A DNA stretch of 64,000 nt from an uncultured Lachnospiraceae bacterium. GTDB lineage: Bacteria; Bacillota; Clostridia; Lachnospirales; Lachnospiraceae. The stretch covers positions 17,761-81,760 of the forward strand of contig CANRHU010000005.1 in the NCBI GenBank assembly GCA_947630485.1, in the 5' to 3' direction. This document shows positions 17,840 to 27,300 of this stretch, piece after piece; position 1 is the first letter of the stretch, and the number at the start of each line of letters is the position of its first letter. A program made the position numbers and the translations under genes. A model generated the notes under the pieces. That model ran no database searches, was not told where the DNA came from, and saw nothing but the letters and a program-made list of their open reading frames with translations.

Positions 17840-20406
17840 GACGCACCTCCTGTGATCTGGTAACTCATGGGCTCCACCGTCACGCCGTCCGCGCTTAAAG
17901 TTTCGTCCGTCTTATTGACATAGATCGTTACGCCATTATCATACGTTGCGGCTGCCAGGCCGTTATCCAGAACCTCGTGACGGATCATCTCCGCCCCCTG
18001 AACCTTCGAAAGCGCGCCGTTGATCGTTTCATAGATCTCCTGGGCGTCCTCCAGCCAGGTGGTATAGCAGACCGAATACATATCCGCCGACGAAGTGTAC
18101 TTGATGTTGCTGGAGTCCTCGTAGGAGAAGGTGAAATGGGGCGCCACGCCGTACTCGATCCAGCTCAGCACCATTTCCTCATCCGCGTCCTGATCCATCA
18201 GGTTTAAGGACTGTCCGGCGTAGTCGATGCAGCCGTGGATCACCATCTCATAGAACGGGATCTGCTGATCCACGATATAGAACTTGCTGTACTGGGTCGG
18301 CGCGCCGATAATATCATCCGCCTCTTCGAAGCTGTAGGCGTTGCCGCCGCTTACCATCAGCGTCCTTCCGGAGGAAGCCAGATCCTCCAGCTGCCCGCCG
18401 ACCACCTCTTCCGCCTCCTGCCGGTCGATGACGTCCGTCCTCTTCTTGTCGGAGGCCAGCACATCGCCAAGGTCGCGGAGACTGTAGCCGGTCACGTCGA
18501 TGTCCGCCGCCTCATCGATGAAGTGGGACACATACCAGGGCAAAAACCGCGGCGACATGATGAAGTAGGAGAGCTCATCATACCAGCCCAGCGTACTGGT
18601 CTGCCGCATGGTAGCCGGGTTCAGCGCGCCCATGGACACCACATAGCCGGAGAAATACTTGGACGCCTCCAAAAGGTCGTTGAAGCGTTTGGACGTATAA
18701 GGCACCTGCTGGAATGCCACGTCCAGAAACAGCTTTCCGCCGTTCTCCTCCAGGCGCGTGCTTAAGGCTTCCAGCTCCGCCTTGCTTCCCAGGGCCCTTA
18801 TCAGCTTCACCTTGTCGGCCGCGTCATGGTAGACGCCCCGGTTGAACCATCCCTGATAATTCATCCGCACATCGCTGATACCGGCCTTATAGAGCAGATC
18901 AAGGATCTCGCCTGCCTGATCGTAGGTGGTCATCGGATAAACGCCGGTATAAGGCACGCCCATGAGGTGCTTTTGGATTTCAACGCCGCCCAGGATATCC
19001 AGGTAGAACGGCGTCTCGCCGCCGGCCGTCTGCTTCGTAAGCGTTCCTTCCGCGATCAGCTGGCTGCGGTAGGCGTTCGCCATGCCCGAATAATCCGCGT
19101 CGTCGCCGTCCAGGAAGGTGTAGGTCACGCTCAGCTTCTCGTCGTAGATATCATTCTCCACCACCGGCACGTCGGCCTGGTTGCCGGAGACGCCGAACAT
19201 ATTCAAAAGCTCGATCTCGCGGGTGGAGAATTCCACGTAGGCGAAGTTATAGCTGTTGATATTGCCGGCCACATTGGCGTTGATGATGCCCAGCGCGTCG
19301 CCGCCGGTGATCCGGCCGAGGAAGGCGTGGTCGCCGTTCTTGATGCCGAAAATCGGAAGTCTGGCGTTCTCGGTCAGCTCCGTCACCGTGTAGCTCTGCA
19401 CTTCCGGATCGATGCCGTACACATTCTGCATATAGGGCGAGTTCTTCGTCCCGTTGTTGAAATTGATCAACGCGCCGGAACCGTCTGGCACCACGATATA
19501 GCCCTCGTCCGCCGTTCCGCCGGCCCCGAACATGGGCAGCACCTGGATCCTGGCGATGGTGGCGCCGCCGCCCTCCACGATCTCTCCCGTGGGAATGGAT
19601 ACCTCCAGACCGTTGTCCGTCAGCCGGTACTCCATGGGGATCGTAAAGGAGATATTCTCCGCCCCTTCCAGGCCTTCCATATCGGCCGCATAATCCTCCG
19701 CCGTGTAGCCGCACTGCTCGAAGAACTTGTTCAGACGGCTCATCGCGATCTTGGAATCCTTAGCGGCGTCATTTAACGTGTAGACGCCGTCCTTCAGCGT
19801 GAAATAATTCTTCGCGGTCCTGGCGTCCTTCGCTTCCAGCTTATCCAGGATCAGGGTCTGCAGCCTCTCCTCGCTGATCTGAAGCGGGATGATTCCGGTG
19901 GAGTTCGCCGGGTCCTGCAGCGTGTAGACATAGCGGATCCCGTCTGCAAGCTTCTGGATCTCGAACTGCTCGTACTGGATGCTCATATCATAGTTGTTCA
20001 TCGTGCCTCTGGACCGTGCGCTGTTATAGTACACCAGGTTCAGCGTAGAATTCAGAAGCTGTTTGTTGACGCCGGAAGCGATCGTATCCTCGTCGCGGTC
20101 CGCCGGATTGGAATAAGTGACATGTCCATTCGCCTTTTCCATCACGGCGATCTCCGTCGTCTTTAAATTCGTATAAAGCTTCAGCTTCTCATTCTCGGCG
20201 GCCAGCACCATGCCCTCCACGCCGTCGCCGGAATCGGTCAGGGCCGTAAACTCTCCGCCCTCTTCCGTCTCATAAGACTGTATATACTGCTTATATACGT
20301 TGTAGTTGAAATACCGGGTCAGGAGCACGACGGCAAACACCGCCACGACCACCAGCACAGCCGCGATCACTGCCACGGTCAGCGTTCTTTTCGTTTTCTT
20401 TGTCAT
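17836..20406 (-). CDS. DUF5696-family membrane-anchored extracytoplasmic protein
   Basis: A protein of 856 residues with a short basic N-terminus and one membrane helix (about residues 8-30), the rest outside the cell. The first half is beta-rich; the second half looks like a (beta/alpha)8 barrel: VYPMTTYDQAGEILDLLYKAGISDVRMNYQGWFNRG, LEENGGKLFLDVAFQQVPY, TGYSLRDLGDVLASDKK, LMVSGGNAYSFEEADDI. It ends in a beta segment (GVTIYVNKTDETL) like the C-terminal domain of many glycoside hydrolases. The family has no established function that I know. ATG at 20406 is preferred to the adjacent GTG because of the GGAGGG spacing. It is embedded between two permease pairs and coupled to the second, so a role in polysaccharide handling at the importer is inferred. 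Confidence 0.75.
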   Translation of the reverse strand: MTKKTKRTLTVAVIAAVLVVVAVFAVVLLTRYFNYNVYKQYIQSYETEEGGEFTALTDSGDGVEGMVLAAENEKLKLYTNLKTTEIAVMEKANGHVTYSNPADRDEDTIASGVNKQLLNSTLNLVYYNSARSRGTMNNYDMSIQYEQFEIQKLADGIRYVYTLQDPANSTGIIPLQISEERLQTLILDKLEAKDARTAKNYFTLKDGVYTLNDAAKDSKIAMSRLNKFFEQCGYTAEDYAADMEGLEGAENISFTIPMEYRLTDNGLEVSIPTGEIVEGGGATIARIQVLPMFGAGGTADEGYIVVPDGSGALINFNNGTKNSPYMQNVYGIDPEVQSYTVTELTENARLPIFGIKNGDHAFLGRITGGDALGIINANVAGNINSYNFAYVEFSTREIELLNMFGVSGNQADVPVVENDIYDEKLSVTYTFLDGDDADYSGMANAYRSQLIAEGTLTKQTAGGETPFYLDILGGVEIQKHLMGVPYTGVYPMTTYDQAGEILDLLYKAGISDVRMNYQGWFNRGVYHDAADKVKLIRALGSKAELEALSTRLEENGGKLFLDVAFQQVPYTSKRFNDLLEASKYFSGYVVSMGALNPATMRQTSTLGWYDELSYFIMSPRFLPWYVSHFIDEAADIDVTGYSLRDLGDVLASDKKRTDVIDRQEAEEVVGGQLEDLASSGRTLMVSGGNAYSFEEADDIIGAPTQYSKFYIVDQQIPFYEMVIHGCIDYAGQSLNLMDQDADEEMVLSWIEYGVAPHFTFSYEDSSNIKYTSSADMYSVCYTTWLEDAQEIYETINGALSKVQGAEMIRHEVLDNGLAAATYDNGVTIYVNKTDETLSADGVTVEPMSYQITGGAS

Positions 20407-20425
20407 CACATTTCCCTCCGATCGC

Positions 20426-21046
20426 CTAGACTCTCAGCATGAGCTCATTGTAGACGCTCATGAAGAAGGAAACCACCTGTCCGATCAGCGAAAACAGAAG
20501 CGTCGCCAGGAAGATGATAATCAGCATGGCTACAAAGGTGAAGATCATCGTGAGCAGCGTCTTTCCAAAGGTGTAGTTGTGTACCGTCATGATGCCGGTG
20601 ATCACCAGAAGAGCGAACCACGCGATCCCCAGCCCCAGAAGCAGGTAGTAGAACGCCTCCTCATCGGCCACCACGAACCGGGAAAGGATGATCCCGATGA
20701 CGAACGTGAAGATCATCGGCAGCATGGCGTAGCCGGTCACGGTCACGATATCTTTAAGCCTCCCCTCGCCGTTCATCAGGCAGGTGATGGACCAGTTTCC
20801 GACACAGAACAGCATGAACAGAACGAACACGGACAGCACCTCCGCGAAGCTGTTGATCGCCATGGGATTGACGAAATTCACCACGAATCCCGCGTACTGC
20901 CGGTTGGCGGAGAAGCAGATGCCGAACAGGAATACGAACAGGATCGCGAGCGGCACGCTGCCCCGGCCCCTGTGGCGGATCTCATAGAAACCGTCCATGG
21001 GATGCGCGATGGTATAGAACGCGTATTTCAATTTCTCCTTAAACAT
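20426..21046 (-). CDS. Yip1-family multi-pass membrane protein
   Basis: 206 residues, almost entirely hydrophobic, with about five membrane segments. It opens MFKEKLKYAFYTIAHPMDGFYEIRHRGRGS, a short cytoplasmic amphipathic start found in bacterial Yip1-domain proteins, and includes IVTVTGYAMLPMIFTFVIG. Molecular function is unknown. Its first eight bases overlap the end of the NHL/TPR gene and the DUF5696 gene follows after a short gap, so the three are co-translated. GGAGGGTGAGCC precedes the ATG. Confidence 0.75.
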   Translation of the reverse strand: MFKEKLKYAFYTIAHPMDGFYEIRHRGRGSVPLAILFVFLFGICFSANRQYAGFVVNFVNPMAINSFAEVLSVFVLFMLFCVGNWSITCLMNGEGRLKDIVTVTGYAMLPMIFTFVIGIILSRFVVADEEAFYYLLLGLGIAWFALLVITGIMTVHNYTFGKTLLTMIFTFVAMLIIIFLATLLFSLIGQVVSFFMSVYNELMLRV

Positions 21047-22535
21047 GGCTCACCCTCCTCTCCCCGCGTCTCAGAAGCACCTTCTTTTTCAGAACCTTAT
21101 TCCATACAACGATAAGCACTGCCAGGACGATCACCAGCGTCAGTATAGCGTTCAGATGATCCTTGAGGATCTCATTGCGGTAGCGTTTCCAGGCGATGGA
21201 ATAATACTGCTTGTTGTTGCCGATCTTAAAGCAGCGCATGGCCTCTTTGTTGTCGCCGGCCGCCAGATAGCTCTTGCCGATGCCGGTGTAGGCCAGCTCG
21301 AAGTTGGAATCCAGCTTCAGCACTTCCTTCCAGCACTCCACGGCCTGAACCTCATCGCCGTCGTAGCGCAGGCCCACGGCCTGATTGATCAGACTGCCGT
21401 AAGCGGTGGGCTTGAACAGATCGATCAGGTTCTTATTGGAATCCAGCACCAGCACCTGCTCGCCGATGGTGTCGATCGCTACCGGCGTCGTAAAGGTTCC
21501 CTCCTGGCTTCCCATGCCGCCGAAGATATAAAGCAGGTTGCCCTCATGGTCGTAGGTAAAAATACGTCCGCGGGAAGAATCCAGAATGGAGTAAATGCCC
21601 TGATTCCTGACCGCCACGTCCACAATGCGGGACGCGCCGGAGTACGCGCCGGAGAGTCTCCAGTCCAGATCGCCGGACAGAGGAACCGACGTCTGCTGGA
21701 TCACGTCCTCGCCGCTGGGATTTAAGCGGCGAACCGACTGCTGGCCCTCCGAATCCACGTTGGTGGCGTAGACGAAGCCGTCCTCGTCGATCTCCATGCC
21801 CGTAAACTCGGTGGGGATGAACAGCTGCTGCCTCGCCCTCTGCTCTCTCGTGGAGAACCGCCGCCAGAAGATCTGCCAGGGCGAGATCTGGACTTTGATC
21901 GTTCCGGTAAATCCGATAAACTGCCCTGCCTCGTCGAAGGCCATGATGCCCTCGAACTGGTTCTGGGCGATTACGTAGACGCGGTCCGCGTAGTCCACCG
22001 CCACTTTGAGGGGTGTGAACACATACCCTTCCGCCAGTACATCCGACTGGGGATTCTCGATGATCTGCACCAGCTTATCGTCGCCGTCCAGCTCCACGAC
22101 GCGGTTTTTGCCGGAGTCGGCGATGTAGAGGTTCCCGCTCATGGATTTATACACGCCCTGGGGCGAGGAGAAATGATCCTCGGTCCCGCCATTGTCAAAG
22201 GAGTCGATGACCCGCACCAGCTTCATCGAGGAATCCAGAACGACCACCCGGCTGTTGCCGGTATCGGCGACGTAGACGTTGCCGTCCTCGTCGGTGTTCA
22301 GATCCTGGGGACTTAAGAAATCGCCGCATCCGATCTTCGCCCCGGTCAGGGCGCCGTCCGGAATATAGGCCGCCGGCGTGTATTTGATATCCTCATAGTA
22401 ATCGTAGGTATAAGTCTCATACGGTACGTTCTGCCCGGCAAACGCTGTCTGAACGCTCAGATCCGAGGCGCACAGGGCGAAGGCAAAGGCCGCGGCAGAC
22501 GCCGCTTTCACGATCCGATTTATTCTCTTTCTCAT
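21039..22535 (-). CDS. Secreted NHL-type beta-propeller with TPR and C-terminal membrane anchor
   Basis: 498 residues: signal peptide ending VQTAFA, then NHL-type propeller blades from about residue 70 to 360 (LSPQDLNTDEDGNVYVADTGNSRVVVLD, FSSPQGVYKSMSGNLYIADSGKNRVVELD, FTTPVAIDTIGEQVLVLDSNKNLIDLF). Two TPR-like helical repeats follow (AVGLRYDGDEVQAVECWKEVLKLD, AYTGIGKSYLAAGDNKEAMRCF), then one membrane helix and a basic tail (VLKKKVLLRRGERR). The topology is outside propeller, inside tail. Likely a protein- or glycan-binding scaffold on the cell surface; no catalytic motif seen. It sits 12 bases after a permease gene and overlaps the Yip1 gene by 8. Confidence 0.82.
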   Translation of the reverse strand: MRKRINRIVKAASAAAFAFALCASDLSVQTAFAGQNVPYETYTYDYYEDIKYTPAAYIPDGALTGAKIGCGDFLSPQDLNTDEDGNVYVADTGNSRVVVLDSSMKLVRVIDSFDNGGTEDHFSSPQGVYKSMSGNLYIADSGKNRVVELDGDDKLVQIIENPQSDVLAEGYVFTPLKVAVDYADRVYVIAQNQFEGIMAFDEAGQFIGFTGTIKVQISPWQIFWRRFSTREQRARQQLFIPTEFTGMEIDEDGFVYATNVDSEGQQSVRRLNPSGEDVIQQTSVPLSGDLDWRLSGAYSGASRIVDVAVRNQGIYSILDSSRGRIFTYDHEGNLLYIFGGMGSQEGTFTTPVAIDTIGEQVLVLDSNKNLIDLFKPTAYGSLINQAVGLRYDGDEVQAVECWKEVLKLDSNFELAYTGIGKSYLAAGDNKEAMRCFKIGNNKQYYSIAWKRYRNEILKDHLNAILTLVIVLAVLIVVWNKVLKKKVLLRRGERRVSHV

Positions 22536-22547
22536 CTTCCGCCCTCC

Positions 22548-23435
22548 TTAATCCTTCATACCGGATGTGGTCATGGTCTCGATGATGTTGCTCTGGCAGA
22601 TAATGAAGAATGTGATCGGGATGGCCGCGATGATCAGCTGAACCACCGCGCCGGCTCCCTGCCTGGCAACACCGCCGCCTACGATCTGATACAGGGCGTA
22701 CTGGAGAGGCTTTAACTGCTCGCTTCGCAGGAACCCGCTTCCGGTGTTCGCCCACAGGGACTGGAACTGGAAGATCGCCAGCGTCAGCCATGCGGGCTTC
22801 ACGTTCGGCATGACGATAGTGAAGAAGATCTTAAATTCACCGGCGCCGTCAAGCCTTGCGGATTCGATCAGGGAATCCGGCAGCTGCTCCATGAACTGCT
22901 TCATCAGGTAGAGTCCTAAGCCGTACGCGAACGCCGGAAGCACCACCGCCAGGTAGGTGTTATTGATCCCCAGCCAGGAAATGATCATGTAGTTGGGGAT
23001 GGCCGTCACGTTGTAGGAGAACATCAGGGACAGCACGACCATCTGGAACAGGAATTTCTTCCCGGGGAACTGCCATTTCGCCAGCGGGTAAGCCGCCAGG
23101 GACGCGCAGAGCACGTGCCCCACGGTGCCGCATCCGGTGATGATGATCGTATTCAGGATGTACCTGGTAAACGGTACCCAGGAACTGCTCATCAGCACGT
23201 ACAGGTCGCCGAAGTTGTCAAAGGACGGGTTGCGTACGAAGATCTGCGGTGGGAAACGGAACAGCTCATCCAGCGGCTTAAAGGCGTTGTTGATGATCAT
23301 GACAAGCGGCAGCGCCATGAACACGCCGCAGATGCCCATCAGCACGAACAGGATCGTGTTGCCCGCCATGGAGCGGTTCAGCTGCTTCTGTTTATGCTTG
23401 CGAAACAGCCTGCGTTTTGCTTTCGCTTCTGCCAT
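22548..23435 (-). CDS. Sugar ABC transporter permease, MalG/CUT1 type (pair 2)
   Basis: Inner-membrane permease of about 295 residues with six helices and the EAA loop DSLIESARLDGAGEFKIFFTIVMPNVKPAW. The N-terminus is highly basic (KAKRRLFRKHKQKQLNR). ATG at 23435 is chosen (AGGTG six bases upstream); a GTG at 23444 overlaps the preceding permease gene by eight bases and is the alternative. It pairs with the next gene upstream and presumably serves SBP2. Confidence 0.9.
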   Translation of the reverse strand: MAEAKAKRRLFRKHKQKQLNRSMAGNTILFVLMGICGVFMALPLVMIINNAFKPLDELFRFPPQIFVRNPSFDNFGDLYVLMSSSWVPFTRYILNTIIITGCGTVGHVLCASLAAYPLAKWQFPGKKFLFQMVVLSLMFSYNVTAIPNYMIISWLGINNTYLAVVLPAFAYGLGLYLMKQFMEQLPDSLIESARLDGAGEFKIFFTIVMPNVKPAWLTLAIFQFQSLWANTGSGFLRSEQLKPLQYALYQIVGGGVARQGAGAVVQLIIAAIPITFFIICQSNIIETMTTSGMKD

Positions 23436-23436
23436 A

Positions 23437-24351
23437 TCACTCACCTACCCTTCGAAGCAGCGTCTGGATCAGCTGGTTGGTGCCTACCATCAGCGCGAAC
23501 AGGATCGCCGCTATGGCGCAGGCGTAACCCATCTCGTACCGGGTGCCGCTGCCGTAATCCATCAGGTGTGTGACAATGGTCGCGCCGGAATAGTTGACGC
23601 TGGGGTTGCCGGCCAGGTTGATGGAGATATCGGCCACCGCGAAGGACTGGGTGATCTGCATGACCGCGCCGAACATCAGCTGGGGCCGCATGGACGGAAG
23701 CGTGATGTACCACAGCTCCTGCCACCGGTTCTTGATGCCGTCCATGGCTCCGGCCTCGAACAGGCTCTTATCCACGGTCTGAAGACCTGCGATGAATGTC
23801 AGGAAACCGGTGCCGAGACTCAGCCACAGCTGGACGACGATCAGTATGGGTAAGACGTATTTCTCCGTCTGCATCCACTGGATCGGCGCGTAGGTGAACG
23901 CCCACTTCATCAGCCAGCCGTTTAAGTAGCCGTAGCGGTCGCCGGAGATGATGATGGACCAGACCATGAACGCGTTGCCGGAAATGGACGGCGCGTAGAA
24001 GATCAGGGTCAGGAAGGCGCGGAGCTTTCCTTTGAACTCATTGATGATCCAGGCGAACAGAAAGCACATCATGTAGCTTAACGGGCCTGTGATCACGGCG
24101 AAGATGATCGTGTTCTTAAACGCCTTCTTAAACACGTCGTCGTCCAGGATCAGCTTGATATAATTCTTCCACCCCACAAAATGGGGAACCTCCAGCATGT
24201 TGAAATCGGTGAAGCTGATGACCACCGACGCAGCCACAGGAAGCACGGTAAAAATGAAGAACAGGATAAAGTAGGGGGCCAGCATTACGTAACAGGTCCG
24301 GCACCGGTGCAGATCCTCCTTCAGATACTGCCATTTCGTCTTATGTTCCAT
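23437..24351 (-). CDS. Sugar ABC transporter permease, MalF/CUT1 type (pair 2)
   Basis: Inner-membrane permease of about 304 residues. It begins MEHKTKWQYLKEDLHRCRTCYVMLAPYFILFFIFTVLPV and has the EAA loop KSLFEAGAMDGIKNRWQELWYITLPSMRPQ. The ATG at 24351 lies 8 bases behind AGGAGG; an upstream GTG at 24360 is possible. It follows SBP2 almost without a gap, so the binding protein and both permeases form one translational block. Reads as the second, independent CUT1 importer of this operon. Confidence 0.9.
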   Translation of the reverse strand: MEHKTKWQYLKEDLHRCRTCYVMLAPYFILFFIFTVLPVAASVVISFTDFNMLEVPHFVGWKNYIKLILDDDVFKKAFKNTIIFAVITGPLSYMMCFLFAWIINEFKGKLRAFLTLIFYAPSISGNAFMVWSIIISGDRYGYLNGWLMKWAFTYAPIQWMQTEKYVLPILIVVQLWLSLGTGFLTFIAGLQTVDKSLFEAGAMDGIKNRWQELWYITLPSMRPQLMFGAVMQITQSFAVADISINLAGNPSVNYSGATIVTHLMDYGSGTRYEMGYACAIAAILFALMVGTNQLIQTLLRRVGE

Positions 24352-24363
24352 CCTGGTCACCTC

Positions 24364-27300
24364 CTAATTCAGAGCGCCGGCTGATATCGGCTTCTCTTTC
24401 ATACCTGCGAGATCAAGTGCTGCAATCTTAAATCCGGCGGGAGCCGCGGCTTCCGACAGGCCTGAACTGCTGCCTGCCTGCGCCTCCGCCGAGCCAGAAC
24501 CTTCCGGAGCGGCCGCGGCACTCTGCGTACCGCCTGCCGCATCCTGCTCCTCCAGGTCCTCCGCGGTCGCCATGCCGAACTCCTGGCGCTTGCCGGTGAT
24601 CTCGGCGTTGATGTACTCGATGTACTCGTTCATGGCCTCGCGGGGCTGCATCTTCTTGTCCGCGTCGGCCGCCACCACCGCGTAGAACGCGTTGTTCACA
24701 TTTCTCCATGTGAAGTAGCTGCCGGGCACCTGGCGGATGCCCTTCACGTTGTTCAGCTGCTCTTCCAGCGCCTCGTAATCATCTGACGGCCAGGGGAGAT
24801 TGCCGAAGGCTTCCACATTCGCCGTAGGATACCGGGCCGCCTCGCCCATCAGGCCTTCCATCTCTTTGCCGTAGGAGGTCTGAGTCTCTCCGGACAGCCA
24901 CCATTTCATGAATTCCCAGGCAGCGGCCTTGTCCTTGCTGCCGTTCATCATCATGCAGGCCAGGCCGGTGCTGGCGGAAATGTTATTGATCGTACCGTCC
25001 TCCTGCTCAACGCCCGGCAGTGTGGTAAAGCCCCACAGACCCTTGATATCCGGAGCGGATACCTCCAGGACGTTGTAAGTCGTGTAGTCGGCGATGATGA
25101 TCGGCGATTCGCCGGTACGGAACCGCTGCTCCACGCTGGTGGCGCGGTCCAGCTTGTAATCGGTGTAATACTCGCAGTAGGTCTTAAAGGCGTTGATCGA
25201 AGCCTCGGAATCCAAAGCCGACTTCGTGCCCTCCTCGTTGTACAGTTCGCCGCCGTGCTGGAACAGAAGGCTGGTAAACGTCAGCTCCGACGGAAGCATG
25301 CCCACGCTCATCTGGTTCTTGGACAGCTCCGAGATGACTACCTTCATCTCATCCCAGGTCTTCGGCACCTCGATGCCGAGCTCATTTAAAATGTCCTTGC
25401 GGTAGAACATCATCTCGAAGTTCTGTGTCTCCGGCAGCGCGTAGAGGGAGCCGTCAAAGGAGAACTGTTCCAGGGCGCTGGAGCGGAACCGCGACGCCAC
25501 CTCTTCCCAGTCGGGGAAAGTGCTTAAGTCCACCGCGGCGCTTCGCAGTCCGTAGTTGACCGGAAGATCGTTGCCGCTGCCGGTGGTGCCGGTGGAGGAG
25601 GTAACCACCGCACCGCCGCCGTTGGCCACCTGCAGCGCCACGTCCGGGCCCTGTCCGGCCAGGGACGCCTGCAGCAGGGTGTTCATATCTACCAGCATGA
25701 CGTTGACATTGATATTGGTCTTCGGCGTGAACGTCTCGTCCACCAGGGCCTTGATCACGTTGGCCTGGTCACGGCCGCTGCCGACCCACACGGTGATCGT
25801 GCGGGAGTCCTCGCCTTCCTCAGCGATATTGCCGATGGCGTTGTAATCGACGATAAAGGAATAGTAAAGTTTTTTGAACTCATGGCCCAGCTTGCTTAAG
25901 AACGAATTCTTCGTCTTCGGCAGATCCTGGTCCGGGGACAGGACGTAAATAGCGTCCAGCTGCAGCGGCTGGGACTGGGCGTTGGAGATCCAGGTGCCCA
26001 GGGCGCTGACGTTGGTCTTAAAGTCGCCGACCATCTTGGTGACCTTCTCCGTGTCCTTTACAATGTCCTGCAGCTGGTCGCGCATGGTGATGATCACGTT
26101 TTCCTCGCTGCCCCGAACATTTAACGTTTCCAGCTTCGCCAGGATCGCGTCCAGATCGTTCTTGATCTCCGTCAGGTTCCCGGTCAGGGTCGGGAGACGC
26201 TTCTCAATCTGGTAGTCGCGGTACTCATCCGGCGCCACGCCGGTAATACGGATGATGCTGCGGTACGTGCTGTTCAGCTTCGTCACCACGTTCTGCACAT
26301 CGTTTACCACCTGGGCGAAATCGCCCAGTACCACCTGCATTTTTAAGGAGTGACGGCCGGCCGTCAGATAGAAGCGGTACGCCTCGCCGTCGCTGTCCGC
26401 AAGCTTCATCATCTTCCAGTCGCCGTCGTATGTAAATCCATAATGATCCATCTCGCTGAACGGAACCACGTCGTCAATCATGATCTTGCGGGATACGTAG
26501 ATACCCTTGACGAAGTTCTGCTTGGCGTGAAGGGCAATATTGTAGAAACCGTCCTCCGGCACGTCGAACTCCCACTCGATCCACTGGCCCGTATGGCTCC
26601 AGCCGTTTCCGCCGATGGTGTTGTTCTTAAGCGCCCTCGCGCTGTAGGGAAGGATCGCCGGAGAAGACTGGTCCTGCGTCGGATAGAGCATGCTGGATGA
26701 TTTCTTCTGCGCGTATTCGGCCTGCAGCTCGATGGTCCGTCCCGCGGTGTCCTTTGCCCCCGACGCCTGCCAGGCGGCAAGCTGATCCGCGTAGCTTAAG
26801 GTATCGGGCTCATTCTTAAGGATCAGGCTGCCGATGACCATGGGTTCCCTCTGGGAAACGACAGTGATTGTGTGGCTCCCGGCCTCCAGATAAACGCTTA
26901 AAGGCTCTACCACGTAGCCGTCCACGTCGTAGAGCTGACTGGTGACCCACTCCGGCGCTTCGATCTGGGTAGGCTTCAGATCATTCCCCTGATTGTCCGA
27001 TTCCCACTCATTCACAGAATTGACCCAGACGCGGGAGAATTCCACCTCGGCCATCTGGCGGTACGGCAGCTCGCCGTCCACGAAGAAGCCGCGCTGGATG
27101 GAAGAACCGTTGCCCTCGACCGGATAATAGGTCAGCGCAAGCTGGTACATGCCGGATGTACGGATGTCCACCTGGTACTCGACCATACCGGTGTCATAGG
27201 TATAGACGGATTTTCCCGCCCTGCCCATGTAGTCCGTGAGAATCTCCGGCGCTTCTTTTCCTTCGCTGCGCACGAAGTCGCCGCCTTCGATCTCATAGAC

